Positions 1 through 10,448 of a DNA stretch of 64,000 nucleotides are shown here, piece by piece. The stretch covers positions 501,001 through 565,000 of the forward strand of contig QEYB01000725.1 in assembly GCA_017562135.1 (NCBI GenBank). Direction: 5' to 3'. A model generated the notes under the pieces. It saw nothing but the letters and a program-made list of their open reading frames with translations. It ran no database searches and was not told the origin of the DNA. This DNA comes from Dipylidium caninum. Lineage: Eukaryota > Platyhelminthes > Cestoda > Cyclophyllidea > Dipylidiidae. How positions within the stretch are numbered: the first letter of the stretch is position 1; every line of letters starts with the position of its first letter. The position numbers and the translations under genes were made by a program.

Positions 1-576
1 TCCAAGAGAATGGTTAGGGGGCGCGGGCATTGGAGTGGGGTCGAGACACGCAAAACGAAGAAAATCGGGATGTTCGGAGAGAAGCTAAAGGAAATAAGAA
101 AACAAACAAACCTGCCACATTTTTAGTAGATGAAGAATAAACAAGTCGGTTCCAAATGGTAGAACAAAATGCCCAAATAGTAGATATTTCGATTCACAGT
201 GGACACAGTTGAAATGCAGAGATAATATGAAAGCTCGAGAAAAACTAAAGTTTGGTTCGACCTGATTTTACTCAAAATAAAAGTCTAAGACGGTCGAAAA
301 TGAAGGCAGAAATCAACTTTTCATTTACAGATGAATATGACTAGTGCGATCTGAAGTTTGAAAAATCAGGAAGAATTTACCATAGTGCAATTAGAGACCA
401 GTGTAACCAGTTCTGCTTAATTTACTTAACTGCAGACGGACTTCACAATCGGTTATTAAGATGAGAGCAAGAAAGGCACATGCAAATTAATGTGACGACT
501 GTTATTGGCATCTTCAAAAATATCAGAAATAAATGACTATGTCAGTAATTTGACAGCAACGGGTTCAACAACTCAC
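1..576 (-). other. Intron of the SRRT homologue
   Basis: Lies between the last SRRT donor seen (576) and the left edge. No continuation of the RRM-like domain was found on the minus strand, so the next exon is probably outside the window. Nothing else is recognisable. Confidence 0.5.
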
Positions 577-1919
577 TGTTTCAACAGTTGCACGATGAAC
601 GCTGAGAGGGAAGTATGGCAGATAGACAACTCGTGTAGCATGAAGTGGCGGAGGCCTAACGGATCTTTCCTTTTCCGCTCTCACTTTCTCTTCTTCCTTC
701 TCCTCTGTAACCTTTCTCACCTCAACAGTTTCCTCAATCTCCATCTTTACATTAGCCTCAGTGCCATCTCCTTGCGCCTCTCCAATCTTTCCATTTCCCT
801 TTTCAATATTTTTCACATCGTTTTCCATCTTCGAAGCTGACATCGTTTTCGACGATGATGTAGAAGAAGTTGAGGAAGATGAGGAGGATGATGAAACTGA
901 GGACGAACTGTGACTCTGAGAACGAGCAGAGTGCGATGAAGACGCTGCCGATGACATCGAAGACGACGAAGATGATGAATGGGACGAAACGGCCGAAGCG
1001 GAGGAGGACGCGGAAGAAGTGTAGCTAGAGGTACTAGAATCACTATCGTTTCCCCCATCACCGTCCTGTGGATTGCTTTTTTGATTTTTCTTAAGACAAA
1101 AGAAAGTATAAGATTTCGCGAAAATAAAGTCCAATGCTGCTTTGGCTCCAAACGTACTCGACCACGTTTAGACTTCTCAGGAGAACGGTCACCAGATTTA
1201 GGTGTCAGTGACTGTTTTTTTGAAGGATGAGACTTAGGATTCATGGACGCATGATATTTTTGCCCTCCTGTCTCCACATTAACCCCATTTGCAATCAAAG
1301 AACATGGATCAAATGTGTCCAATTCAGCTAGATCTTTGGGGGTACCGTTAGCCAATAAAATCGTAACTACAAAAAGAAGAGGAAGTTGTAAAAGGTTCTC
1401 AAGCTAACAAAATCAAGCTTTGATGACTGACATCGATCAAGTATTTTCATGATAGACTTTCTTTCTTTGTATTCCAAGGGAACACCGTTTAAATGGCCTT
1501 CGTCGTACATTTTTTTAAAAGCCTCAAAACGAGCCACCAAATTCGATCTCTGTTGCTCCAATGAAACACTGTGGTCAGGATGGTATTTGTCGCGGAACCT
1601 AAATTTGCCGATAATAAAGCACAAAATGATATAGGAACCATGCACTGTTCTTGTGGCGTTCAAATTGGTCTGACAGCTGATCTTTCAAAAATCCACCAAT
1701 GTATGTGCTATATTTTTGAGCGGCATCCTCATCTGTTAGGGAGGTCTCGTCAAAAGGCTCCAAGAACTTGGATAAATGCATCATCTTCGGAGCAAAAGTA
1801 GGTTGCAAAAAAGCAGTGCTCTCGTTTCTTTGAATGCTTTCTATAGCGCTCAGGTCGGACTGCTCATAATTATTTGTTTGGGAAGCAGCTCCCCGACCCC
1901 TCTTGTCTGATATTGCCAT
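577..1919 (-). CDS. SRRT: SRRT/ARS2 (serrate RNA effector) homologue, 5' part
   Basis: N-terminal part of the zinc-finger protein ARS2/Serrate, which links the nuclear cap-binding complex to RNA processing and decay. Coding exons, read right to left: 1639-1919, 1432-1598, 1158-1366, 577-1089; the reading phases join without a stop. The first two exons carry the helical ARS2 N-terminal domain: FLEPFDETSLTDEDAAQKY, HKNSAWF followed by RDKYHPD, then KILDRFTILLANGTPKDL, matching the family in order. The fourth exon is a long Ser/Glu-rich linker ending in PLHATRVVYLPY, which aligns with the start of the ARS2 RRM-like domain. It ends at a strong GTGAGT donor at 576, so the RRM remainder and zinc finger lie left of the window. 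The start ATG (1917-1919) directly follows an AG. The charged Arg-rich leader of vertebrate ARS2 is absent. Identification is firm; exon ends are by hand. Confidence 0.85.
1599..1638 (-). other. 40-nt intron in SRRT
   Basis: Begins GTTCCT and ends TTTAG on the minus strand. Removing it joins TG to G and restores the conserved W-F-R-D-K-Y-H string of ARS2. The neighbouring SRRT introns are 65 nt (1367-1431) and 68 nt (1090-1157). Confidence 0.85.
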
Positions 1920-4900
1920 CTTACAACATGAACACGTGCTATTCGTAGTCCCGCAATGGCGCACTGTGATTGGTTTCAGTTGCACCTTGAAGTTTTATCT
2001 GCCGTTTGAAAACTCAGTGTGCGTTATTATTTTGAGCCAGAAGTGACTCTAGTCATTGCCAATGATGTGTTATATTATAAGAGAATGTAAATGGTAGCAA
2101 CAAGGAAACCGTGAGAGCAGCTTAAATGTCTCTGGGAATTATGCAGCCATCTGCACTTGCTGATAATTATTCTCCATTTATCAAAATAACACATTCTTCT
2201 CGGGGAATATTTCCTCTGAGATCCCGAGCCGAAGTATTCCCAATGATTTCTCACGATAACGTAGTGCAGATGCCCTTCCTCTTAAAATCGAAAGTCGCCT
2301 CTTGTTAGGCAGATATGGCCGTCAACCAGCTACTGGATAAAACAGTACTATAATCGCCTTACAATTTTTGTTTGGTTGAGCTGATATCTAAGTCCTCAGT
2401 TGTAGCATATTTCTAAATGCGTTTCCATAATCCCCAAGATTCGCCGTCGACTATGTTAGTTAGACAACGTTTACTAAACACACTAACGGATAACAAAACG
2501 TATTAATTCCTGAGGAAGGCAGATGTTTAGTCGTTGCGCACTTCACTTTTATTTATTTCGAAATACGAAGACACTACAGTTTCAGGCACTCGTCGATTAT
2601 GGCACTTGCCGTGCTCACTTTCCACCATCCCCTATTTGAGCCAGCTGCACACTTTCGTTCACCCCGCCCTCAGCATCACGCCTCCTAAAGTGGCCTGCAC
2701 CGTTAAAGAAGAAGTACAGTCAAATATTCGGTATGTGCGCAGGTCGGTCAAAAGTCCTTAACCACGTATTTTTCCACACGCCTTCCCTTGCCGGATACAT
2801 ATATTTCATTGCAACAAATTTAGTATCCTGTCTAACTATTCATTTTTTAAAGGGCTAAATATCCTTCCCTCATTTGTTCGTTATAAAGTCGCTTGATCGC
2901 GGTTATATTTAAAGTTCGTCATTCCCCTGAAATAGCATTAAAGCGGGTCAGTGATTTAACTAAAGTTGTGGACCTCGGCATACAAATGTCATTATATCAA
3001 AAAGGCACAAAAAACATTTGGAGTGAAGTGGATATTAATTTTGTCAGACCTCTCAGTGTTTGTTTTTTCCAAAGGCAAGTTGTGCTCGAATTAGAAGGAA
3101 ATTTATACAGTCGGCCACTGTTGTTTTCTCCACCGCAATCACTGGTGGTCGAGCGTTTGAGGAGATTATTGTTTATGATTTCATGATTCACTACTTGCTT
3201 TAACACCAAACACTAGCTTTGTTAATGTTCTCATTTCATTAATCCTTCTACTTTGAAGATGAGCTTTTTACCGTGGTCACGGTATTTTTGGACTTCGAGA
3301 CCAAAAAATCACACCTCAATTGAAACATCGTCTGAGGTTTTCTTTGAGTCCATTTTAGTCGATGCTATTGTCTCTTCAGAAAGCGGTCTTTTGTACTGTT
3401 ATTTTTGACGTCTGTGCCAGTCTGAAGTAGCTGAATACTCGGTGATTTTCCAGCGCACAGGAGAGCCCCACGACAAGACGGAAAGTGAATTGCCCCAGTC
3501 ATTTACAACGATAACTGAGACATTAAAAGGTTACCTTGTAGTGGTTCTTCACCTCTGACCCGGATTTAAAATCGCTGAAATATCCTTGGACAAGAAGTGA
3601 GGTGGCCTAAATAAACAGGGCTTTTGGTGGGAGGCGGCCAACACCCCTCGTCCCTCCGCCGCCCCATCGCCTCGGGGAGCGCGCAGACGATGGCTTGGCA
3701 GCCCCGTTCGCCGTGTGAGTGGCACACGTCAGCTTCTGCAATGCATTCCAAGGTGTACGTGCATGCCCTGGTGGAATCGAAGGGAGGAATTAACAAGTTC
3801 CCCACATTTCCCCCCAATTTGTGATTGTGCGAATTCCTTGTCAGTCACGCGGCTCCAAAAACACCGGGAGGCACACGCTCGCGCCGAGGCTGTGGGCAGA
3901 CCCGAGGAGGGAAGCCTTTGAATGGCGGGGTTTATCTGGCTGCGCCCGCTGCACACTTTCACTGTGCTGCAACCCGATGCCCAGAAGGCCTCTCTTTTTC
4001 GTTCGGGCCTCTCCCACAACTGCTTGCCTGCGTGGCGTTATGACGGACAGGCTGCTTCCTGCATTTCGTCCTATTGTCTACTTGCGATGTGAATGACCGA
4101 AGGGGATTTTGGGTACTCGGGGCCCCGAAGGTCGTACCGACGGCGGTGTTTTACGCGGGGAATATGCAATGGGCGGGAGAGTGGATGAATGAAAATCCCT
4201 TTGGCCGAATTCCTCACCACACGGAAGGGATAATTAATTGTCCACACGTCTGATGATGAAATTAGTCGAACGCAGTCGCCGCAGCCGCAGCCTCTCACGA
4301 CTGGAGGCTGCAGCCGACCGCAGCACTCGCAACACCGCGCGATGCCCACCTTTCGCGGTGTCTGCTCCACCGACATCATCAAATGATTCCGCCTTTTATG
4401 GAGGGAAGAAAAGGTATGGGACCATCAACCAGACTAATTATTATCGCAGTGGAGGCATTCGTCCCGGCACGAAATGTCAAGTCGGTTAATTTCACTTGAA
4501 TCGGCGCAACAACCACGGCCACCGCTCCCCAGTGGGCAGTGGGAGCGGACGCGCTTCCCTCTCAGCCGACACGCCGACACGTTTTGCCCTCGCCCGGACA
4601 GTGAAGTATCGTCCGCATTGGGGACTTATGGGGCGAGAGAGGAAGAGCCCGACAATATGGCTCGTCATGGCTTGTCGGTCGCCTCAACTCAACGCAAAGG
4701 AAGCTGTCGGGAGATGCCAGTTGAAGCACTCAGGTGAGAGTCGCTAAAAGAGAATTAAAAGACGTGCTTTAGAAGATGTGGTGAAGTCATTTGGCCGTTT
4801 TTCCTGTTGTTCCACCACATGAGTCTCTCCTGTCTGCCTTCATCAGCGGATGAGACTTAAACACCTCCCTTGAAGCTCCAAGTCCCAAGTGGCCTCGATA

Positions 4901-5377
4901 GGCGGCACCGGCACCGGCCGGTCCAGTGGACTGCACCAGTGGTCCACCGACCGGCCCCTACCGCTTACCTTCCAAAATGAGGAGGGCCGCGACAAGTCGA
5001 AGAATTTTCCCATCAGCAACTTCCTTTTCGCATAAAAACACTCTTCCTTCCTCCACAAGGGCGGTTTCGGTGAATGCCATTGGACTCGTTCTGTGGTGCC
5101 TAACGCGGGGTGCCCACAGTCCCTGCGACACTGTTTTCGGGGAGAGGTGTCTTCACGCCTCGGGAACCTCTGACAATCAGCCCCCGCACAGCTTCGTCCT
5201 TCTTGAGCGCTCGCATTTACCTGAGCGGGGACGCTGGTGGCGGTGGAGAGGGGAAGGTCGGCGGAATCTTGCGCCTATTGAGACCCTTACACGCAGTTTA
5301 GTTGTCTCTGACCTCAACTTTTGTGCGCTCCGAGGTGGCCGAATGGGCGCCTGACCCTCGGCGACCCCCAACCGCAT

Positions 5378-5404
5378 TGCACCGCACCGCACCGCACCGC
5401 CACG
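5378..5404. repeat. Short CACCG tandem repeat
   Basis: Five-base unit (GCACC) repeated about four times in the GC-rich interval. Confidence 0.7.
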
Positions 5405-8191
5405 CCATCACCGAACCCTCGTCCATTCCACCGACTCTGTGGGAATGAAGGGTCCCTCCGGGTGCTCGCTCAGTCGAAGGTGTTTCTCGAGACTGCATTA
5501 GCTTGGGTGTAGGATTGTGCTCTGCCGCATCTCCTTTCCCACGAGGAGGAAGGGCATTTCCTTGCCAGTTTATCCGACAAAATAAGCCCAGGTTACTTCG
5601 GCATTGGCAATGAGCAGGCAAAGAGGAACCACTTTACTTTGCCCTCGCACTCCGACTGCCGCTCGACCTCCCGTCCGCCCGTCCGTCCGACCGCCAGTTC
5701 GTCCGGGCAAAATGCCCATCGTGTGGAGCGGGTTTTAAGTCGCCCCAGAAGACATTGTAAATTAGGGCTCAAGGGAATAGAGAAAAGCGCAGTGATTCAT
5801 GTATTCTGTGGTGAATGTTTTTTCCTAGAAAAAAAGTTCTAAATGCCATCCTTCACCTTCCGACGGGGATTTTCTCGGGCTACCGTGTGAATATGCTTGG
5901 CGACTTGAGGGGAGAGCGGAGGATCCGCTTTGTTTTAACTCCCTTAGGCTGAAGCTTTCACCCTCTCTCAAACCCCTTGGCAAAAGTCCCTGCCCGTCCG
6001 GTTTACATCTCTCGACTCGTCCGCGAGCAAAAGCTCCAGCCGTCAACCGGAGGAGCTGCCGAAAAGCGAACCGGTTGAGGTGACCCTTTGAAGCAGCCGC
6101 TAACAAACTCTTGGGGCCGGTGGATTCCGGCAAATGAAAGTTCAATGTTGGCAGAAGATGAGTCTCCGTAGACGAGCCACGGTGAATCCCCTTCTGTCGA
6201 GTTTCTCCTTGAGAGCACGAAAGGCGATCATTCGTGCCTGTGTTTTTGCTAATTCTGGCATTTTAAGGGGTCATAGGAAGTGAGCAGTGGATGAAATAAC
6301 AACAACCCTCTAATCCTTTGCCCGCAGTGCCGGTGGACGGAGGCAACCACTTTTAGGCTTTACAGTCCTCCCACACCGTCGTGTGACCTTCGGTCCCGTC
6401 GATTCACATAAAGAGGTTTCCCCATCCTCGTGTGGGACTTTTTACCCCTTTTCCGACACGCCATAGCTGCGCCGCCGGCCGCAGAGCTCCCCGTCCCGCA
6501 TTCCTCCCGCCTGCAACAGGGCGACCGCCTCGCGGCCCGCTTAGCCGACCAAGTGTTGTCGCGGATGGCAGTCATCGTCGTCTTCCTCCTCCTCCTCCGC
6601 GCTCTCTCGTAGGTGGCATCTTCTGCTTGTCAACCGGTCACCGCGTTGGCTTCCTAAGGGAGGCAACAGGGCGTCGCGAAGGGCAGCGACAGCAGCAGCA
6701 GCTGCAGCAGTAGGGCGAACACCCCTTTATGGACGACTTCTCTCTCGCCGACTCGGATTTCCGGGACGAAAAAAAGCCATCTAATTTGCTACACGGGGAT
6801 TCTTCTAGCTCGAAGCATATGCCTGGGACAACAACGTGTTCGCCCACGCCCGCGACACGCGCCTTCCGCCACCGACACTCCGTCAGACAACGGATTCTCA
6901 GCGCTAACCCAGTAGGGTTAAAGTCGAGACGGCAAGTGGCCAAAGAGTTCGCCTGACAGCGAAGGCACGGCTCAGGTCCCATGGAAGGCCAAGTTGTCGG
7001 GTCGCGCACTTCCCACGCGTCTTGAGAGTGCGGCGTTGAGGCGACGTGGAGGGCTCCCCGCCCTGCTCAAACTAGGCTGCGTGCAGAATTGTCCAAAAGC
7101 AAATTTTCTCTGACCGTCGGCCCCCTCCAGCAAGAATGACAACGCGGCGCTCTCCTCCCCCCCCCCTCCGCGTTCTCCGCGTCGCGCGGGCCGTCGTCTG
7201 CGGGGGTTGTCGCCACTTGTTCAGCCTCCCGCGCAGTGCCTGTGCCGCCAGATTGGAGCCGCCAGAACTGGTGGGCAGGGGAGAAACTCGCCGCGAGTGT
7301 GTTAGAAGCCAGGCGACTGGCGACAACCTGGCAAATTTGGGGTACAACTAGAAGTCAGTCTTCAATGAGGATATTTTAAGGGAGAGATTCACACGAGTCG
7401 TAGCTCTCTGCCCACTCCGCTTCGCCCTCGTTCGAGGTCCCACCCCGCTGCTGTGGGTCTCTTGAAGGACCCGACGCAGGCAACTCCCGCCGTAGTGTCC
7501 GCCATCTTCGACGTTGCGTTAGACGGCGCAGTCGCCGAGCTTCAACCGCCACCTCTCGAGCCGCTCACACCTTTGTCCTGGCGCAAAGAGTTGAGACTCG
7601 AGGAAAGGGTGGCACCGACTGTAAGTTGCCTCCTACCAACTGGTGCCCTTTCGGGTGCAAAGACCTGCAGACTGCGTGACTCGAAAAGGCGAATCGAGAA
7701 AGTGGACCGTTCCCTCCGTGCCCAACTCGGTTCGGGGGAAGCCTGCGCGTCTCCTCGGTACTCGCCATCGTTTACACTTCCACGTCGGTGGCGCGGACCT
7801 CCCGATGGTGGCCGCGGCCGGCGTATTCGCCTCCACTCGGGTGAGGAGAACACTCGAGCGGCCGAGAGGAGGCGCGCGAGGCAACCGAAAACTTGACGCC
7901 TTCGATGCGGCCTCCAGCCTCAAGTGCGGACTTTGGCATTAAAAATGTCCGCCCACCTACACTTTGGCGTAGACTCTATCATCTAAAGTGTCCAAGTTGC
8001 TCTGCGCAAAGTGCACAAAAAATTGGATTCTTAGGTTTATGGCTGTGTACGAAGCCCCACTTTCATCTGCGGAGTCACTAGGAACGACACAGAAAAGTGC
8101 AAAATTAATTTGCTAAAACCCTAATGACATTTGAGGGGCAATTAAATTTGGGATACCCTTGTCATTTAACTTGGCACGTCCTCTCATCCAT

Positions 8192-8280
8192 CCCGCCCCG
8201 CCCCCCCCCCCCCGCGCCCACAGCCTCTTCTCGCCTCTGCGCCCCCCCCCCCCCCAGCCCCCCCCGCCACCCCCGCCATC
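8192..8280. repeat. Poly-C / C-rich low-complexity tract
   Basis: Runs of 13 and 14 consecutive C residues plus shorter C runs. Base counts in such runs are error-prone in assemblies. Confidence 0.9.
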
Positions 8281-8437
8281 CTCCACGGAGGCATTTTTAA
8301 TGTCAACTAGTGCGAGGTGCGAGGACGTGCACGCCTCAGGCCGGGCAAAATCCTCCCCACCTCTCCTGGTAGTGCGTGAAGGCTAAGACAATGGCCGCAT
8401 CCGCCGAGGCAATCGCATGCATTTCAGGGCAATTCAT

Positions 8438-8480
8438 CACACTCACACACACACACACACACACACATACACACTCACAC
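8438..8480. repeat. (CA)n microsatellite
   Basis: Dinucleotide CA repeat of about twelve units with a short imperfect extension. Confidence 0.95.
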
Positions 8481-9044
8481 ATGTCCATTCAGTGTGCCAC
8501 CACCTTTCAGTGGGCATTCATCATCCCAACTTGGCGTTCTGATTTATCACGAGTGAATGAATGAAGTGCACGACTTCCCGCCCACATCAAACCCAGCAAC
8601 TCCGAGGCGGTTTAACCGCCTTTTCTGGACACCCGTTTAAAGCCCGCGTGGTGTTTGTGCCTGGCTAATTAAAACAAAAACAAGAGAAAAAGTGATTTTA
8701 TCGAGTAGTATGAAATTCACTGCAGCGGTACGTCGACTGTCGGAAATCAAACTAAACTTGAGTAACGAATGTCTCGTGTGCGTGGGTATTAAAGTGTGCG
8801 GTTTCCACTTAAAACAATAAAATTTGACAATATGGTAAATCTTGTGTCTTTTGTCAGATGGGTGTAAAGAGGTGGTGGTTTTGTTGGTTCAGTGATTGAC
8901 TTAGTGGTTGATTAAGTGACTGGTTGGCCGCGGGGGGCGAGGAGGTCGGGAGGGGGGGGGACGAGGAGAGGCTGGACGGGGCGGAGGGAGAACAAATGCT
9001 CATGTTTACAGGTGCCCACATGTCTGCTTCGCGCTTTCGACGCT

Positions 9045-10308
9045 CTACGCACATGAACAGGTACACTTGTCACTTATTAGGTACTTTTGAACTTGCCAAG
9101 AGCAGCGGTAGCCGCTGGCAGTGATACTCAACTTCTCGATGAGGCGTTTAGCTCGACGCGCCCGTTGCGCCTCCTGCAGTGCCGGATCCAGGGGCATCGA
9201 GGCGTCGCGTCGCCCCTTCCTCCGGCCCATGCGGTAGTACCTCCACAGTGGAGACGATTGCCGCACGTAGGTCTGTCTCGTCTGACGAGCAGATGCCGAT
9301 TCTTGCAGGTGCCGAATGTTGATAGTGGGCTGTCGCAGGGATCTGCCTTTCCTGCTCAACACTGGCCCACTCATCGACTCCGCCTGGGCGGCGTCTTCGC
9401 AATTCCAATTCAGGAGACGGAGAACGCGGGACCCCGACGGCTGGCACTTCATGCCGGGCGGCCAGGAGCACGAAGAGCCGAGACGCGCGAGACAAACGCC
9501 CATTCGTATCCAGCGCGGCCAGTAGAGTGAACCCAGATCCTTCCAGATGAAATCCATTTCGCATGTTGCCTGTTCGATCAACCAATTGCGGAAAATTTGG
9601 ATCTGAGTCTCGGGCAGCAGAAACTGAGCCCCCGTCTGATCGCGAAAGGTCATGTTTAAGGCATTCGCCTTACGAATCAAATTGCTGTCGACGGAGTTTG
9701 CCCCTGGAGGGTGGGTCCCGGCATCAGAAAGCATCCCGGAGACTCCGCGTTGACGGAGGACACGTGGAGGCTCCTCCGATGTCCAGTATTTGTCCTCCTT
9801 CCCACCCAGGAGGCGCCAAAGTCTGTGGATTTTTCGGGGCGATACTTCAGGATGTAGGTGACTGACTATGTTGGGGTTAATTGGCTGTCCCATAACTCTC
9901 ATTGAACGTGACGAAGACGATTCTACGTTCAAATCTGACGACTGAGAAGGTATGAGATGATCCTTTTTAGTTAGATGACCAAGTGATATATGATTTCGAG
10001 TAGATAGCGATAATCCCATGCCTCCGGAACCGACCTGTTCTCCGGGTTTGGACATTAGAGTGGAGGACTGGGCAGAGGAAGAAGAAGAGGAGGAGGAGGA
10101 GGAGGAGGAGGAGGAGGAAGAGGAGGAAGCGGAGGGTGAAATAGGTCCTGTATGTGATCTTCTGTGGTAGAACAGAGCTGCAGGGCCGGTGGGATGTTCA
10201 TTGGACACATTGAAGGACGCGAGAACGTCGGTGAGAGAGACGAGGAGGCAGACGAGGGGGGAGCAATCGGAACGACTTTGAAGTTGTTTCACCGACGTTA
10301 ATGGACAT
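9045..10308 (-). CDS. Noggin-like BMP antagonist with a large basic insert
   Basis: Secreted cystine-knot protein expected to bind BMP ligands. The C-terminal half shows the noggin domain: LLGG near the helical leader, then FRNWLIEQATC, WKDLGSLYWPRWIRMGVC, SSCSWPPGMKCQPS, LNWNC and the terminal C-x-C-x-C knot (KCTCSCA), then stop. Between LNWNC and the next knot cysteine (YRCSW) lie 98 residues, very rich in Arg, where vertebrate noggin has about 7. An insert at this place is the mark of the flatworm noggin-like (nlg) class. A poly-Ser tract of about 20 lies in the N-terminal part. The open frame runs up to 10448 but contains no ATG before the poly-Ser. A likely start is the ATG at 10306-10308 in the next frame, which gives a good signal peptide (core LVCLLVSLTDVLA) if the C6 run at 10256-10261 is one base too long. 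The domain is intron-free, as usual for noggin. Confidence 0.85.
10077..10131 (-). repeat. GGA/TCC trinucleotide run coding poly-Ser
   Basis: Interrupted (GGA)n on the plus strand, read on the minus strand as a serine tract in the noggin-like propeptide. Its length is likely to vary. Confidence 0.85.
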
Positions 10309-10448
10309 ATCAACCGAGCGGTGTTGGCGATGGCAGCAGCTACTGGAGCATAATTCTGACGCGTCGAGGTGACAGAAAACTGCGAGTGGCGCTGAAGGCG
10401 CGGTGATTGGTCGAAGGTGCCGATGGCTCTCGCATCCCAACTGACCAA

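Larger units (their letters stand above)
1920..9044. other. Gene-poor interval, GC-rich from about 3.6 to 8.7 kb
   Basis: No exon with recognisable protein similarity was found on either strand. From about 3.6 kb to 8.7 kb the sequence becomes GC-rich, which produces many overlapping open frames on both strands with arginine/proline-rich translations; these look like composition artefacts. It lies downstream of the noggin-like gene and upstream of SRRT, so it could hold SRRT promoter or noggin regulatory sequence, but that is inference. Confidence 0.5.

Noticed and set aside
3624..8386. Many overlapping open frames of 60-150 codons on both strands
   Set aside because: Arg/Pro/Ser-rich translations on both strands at once, no family motif, GC-rich background: composition artefacts.
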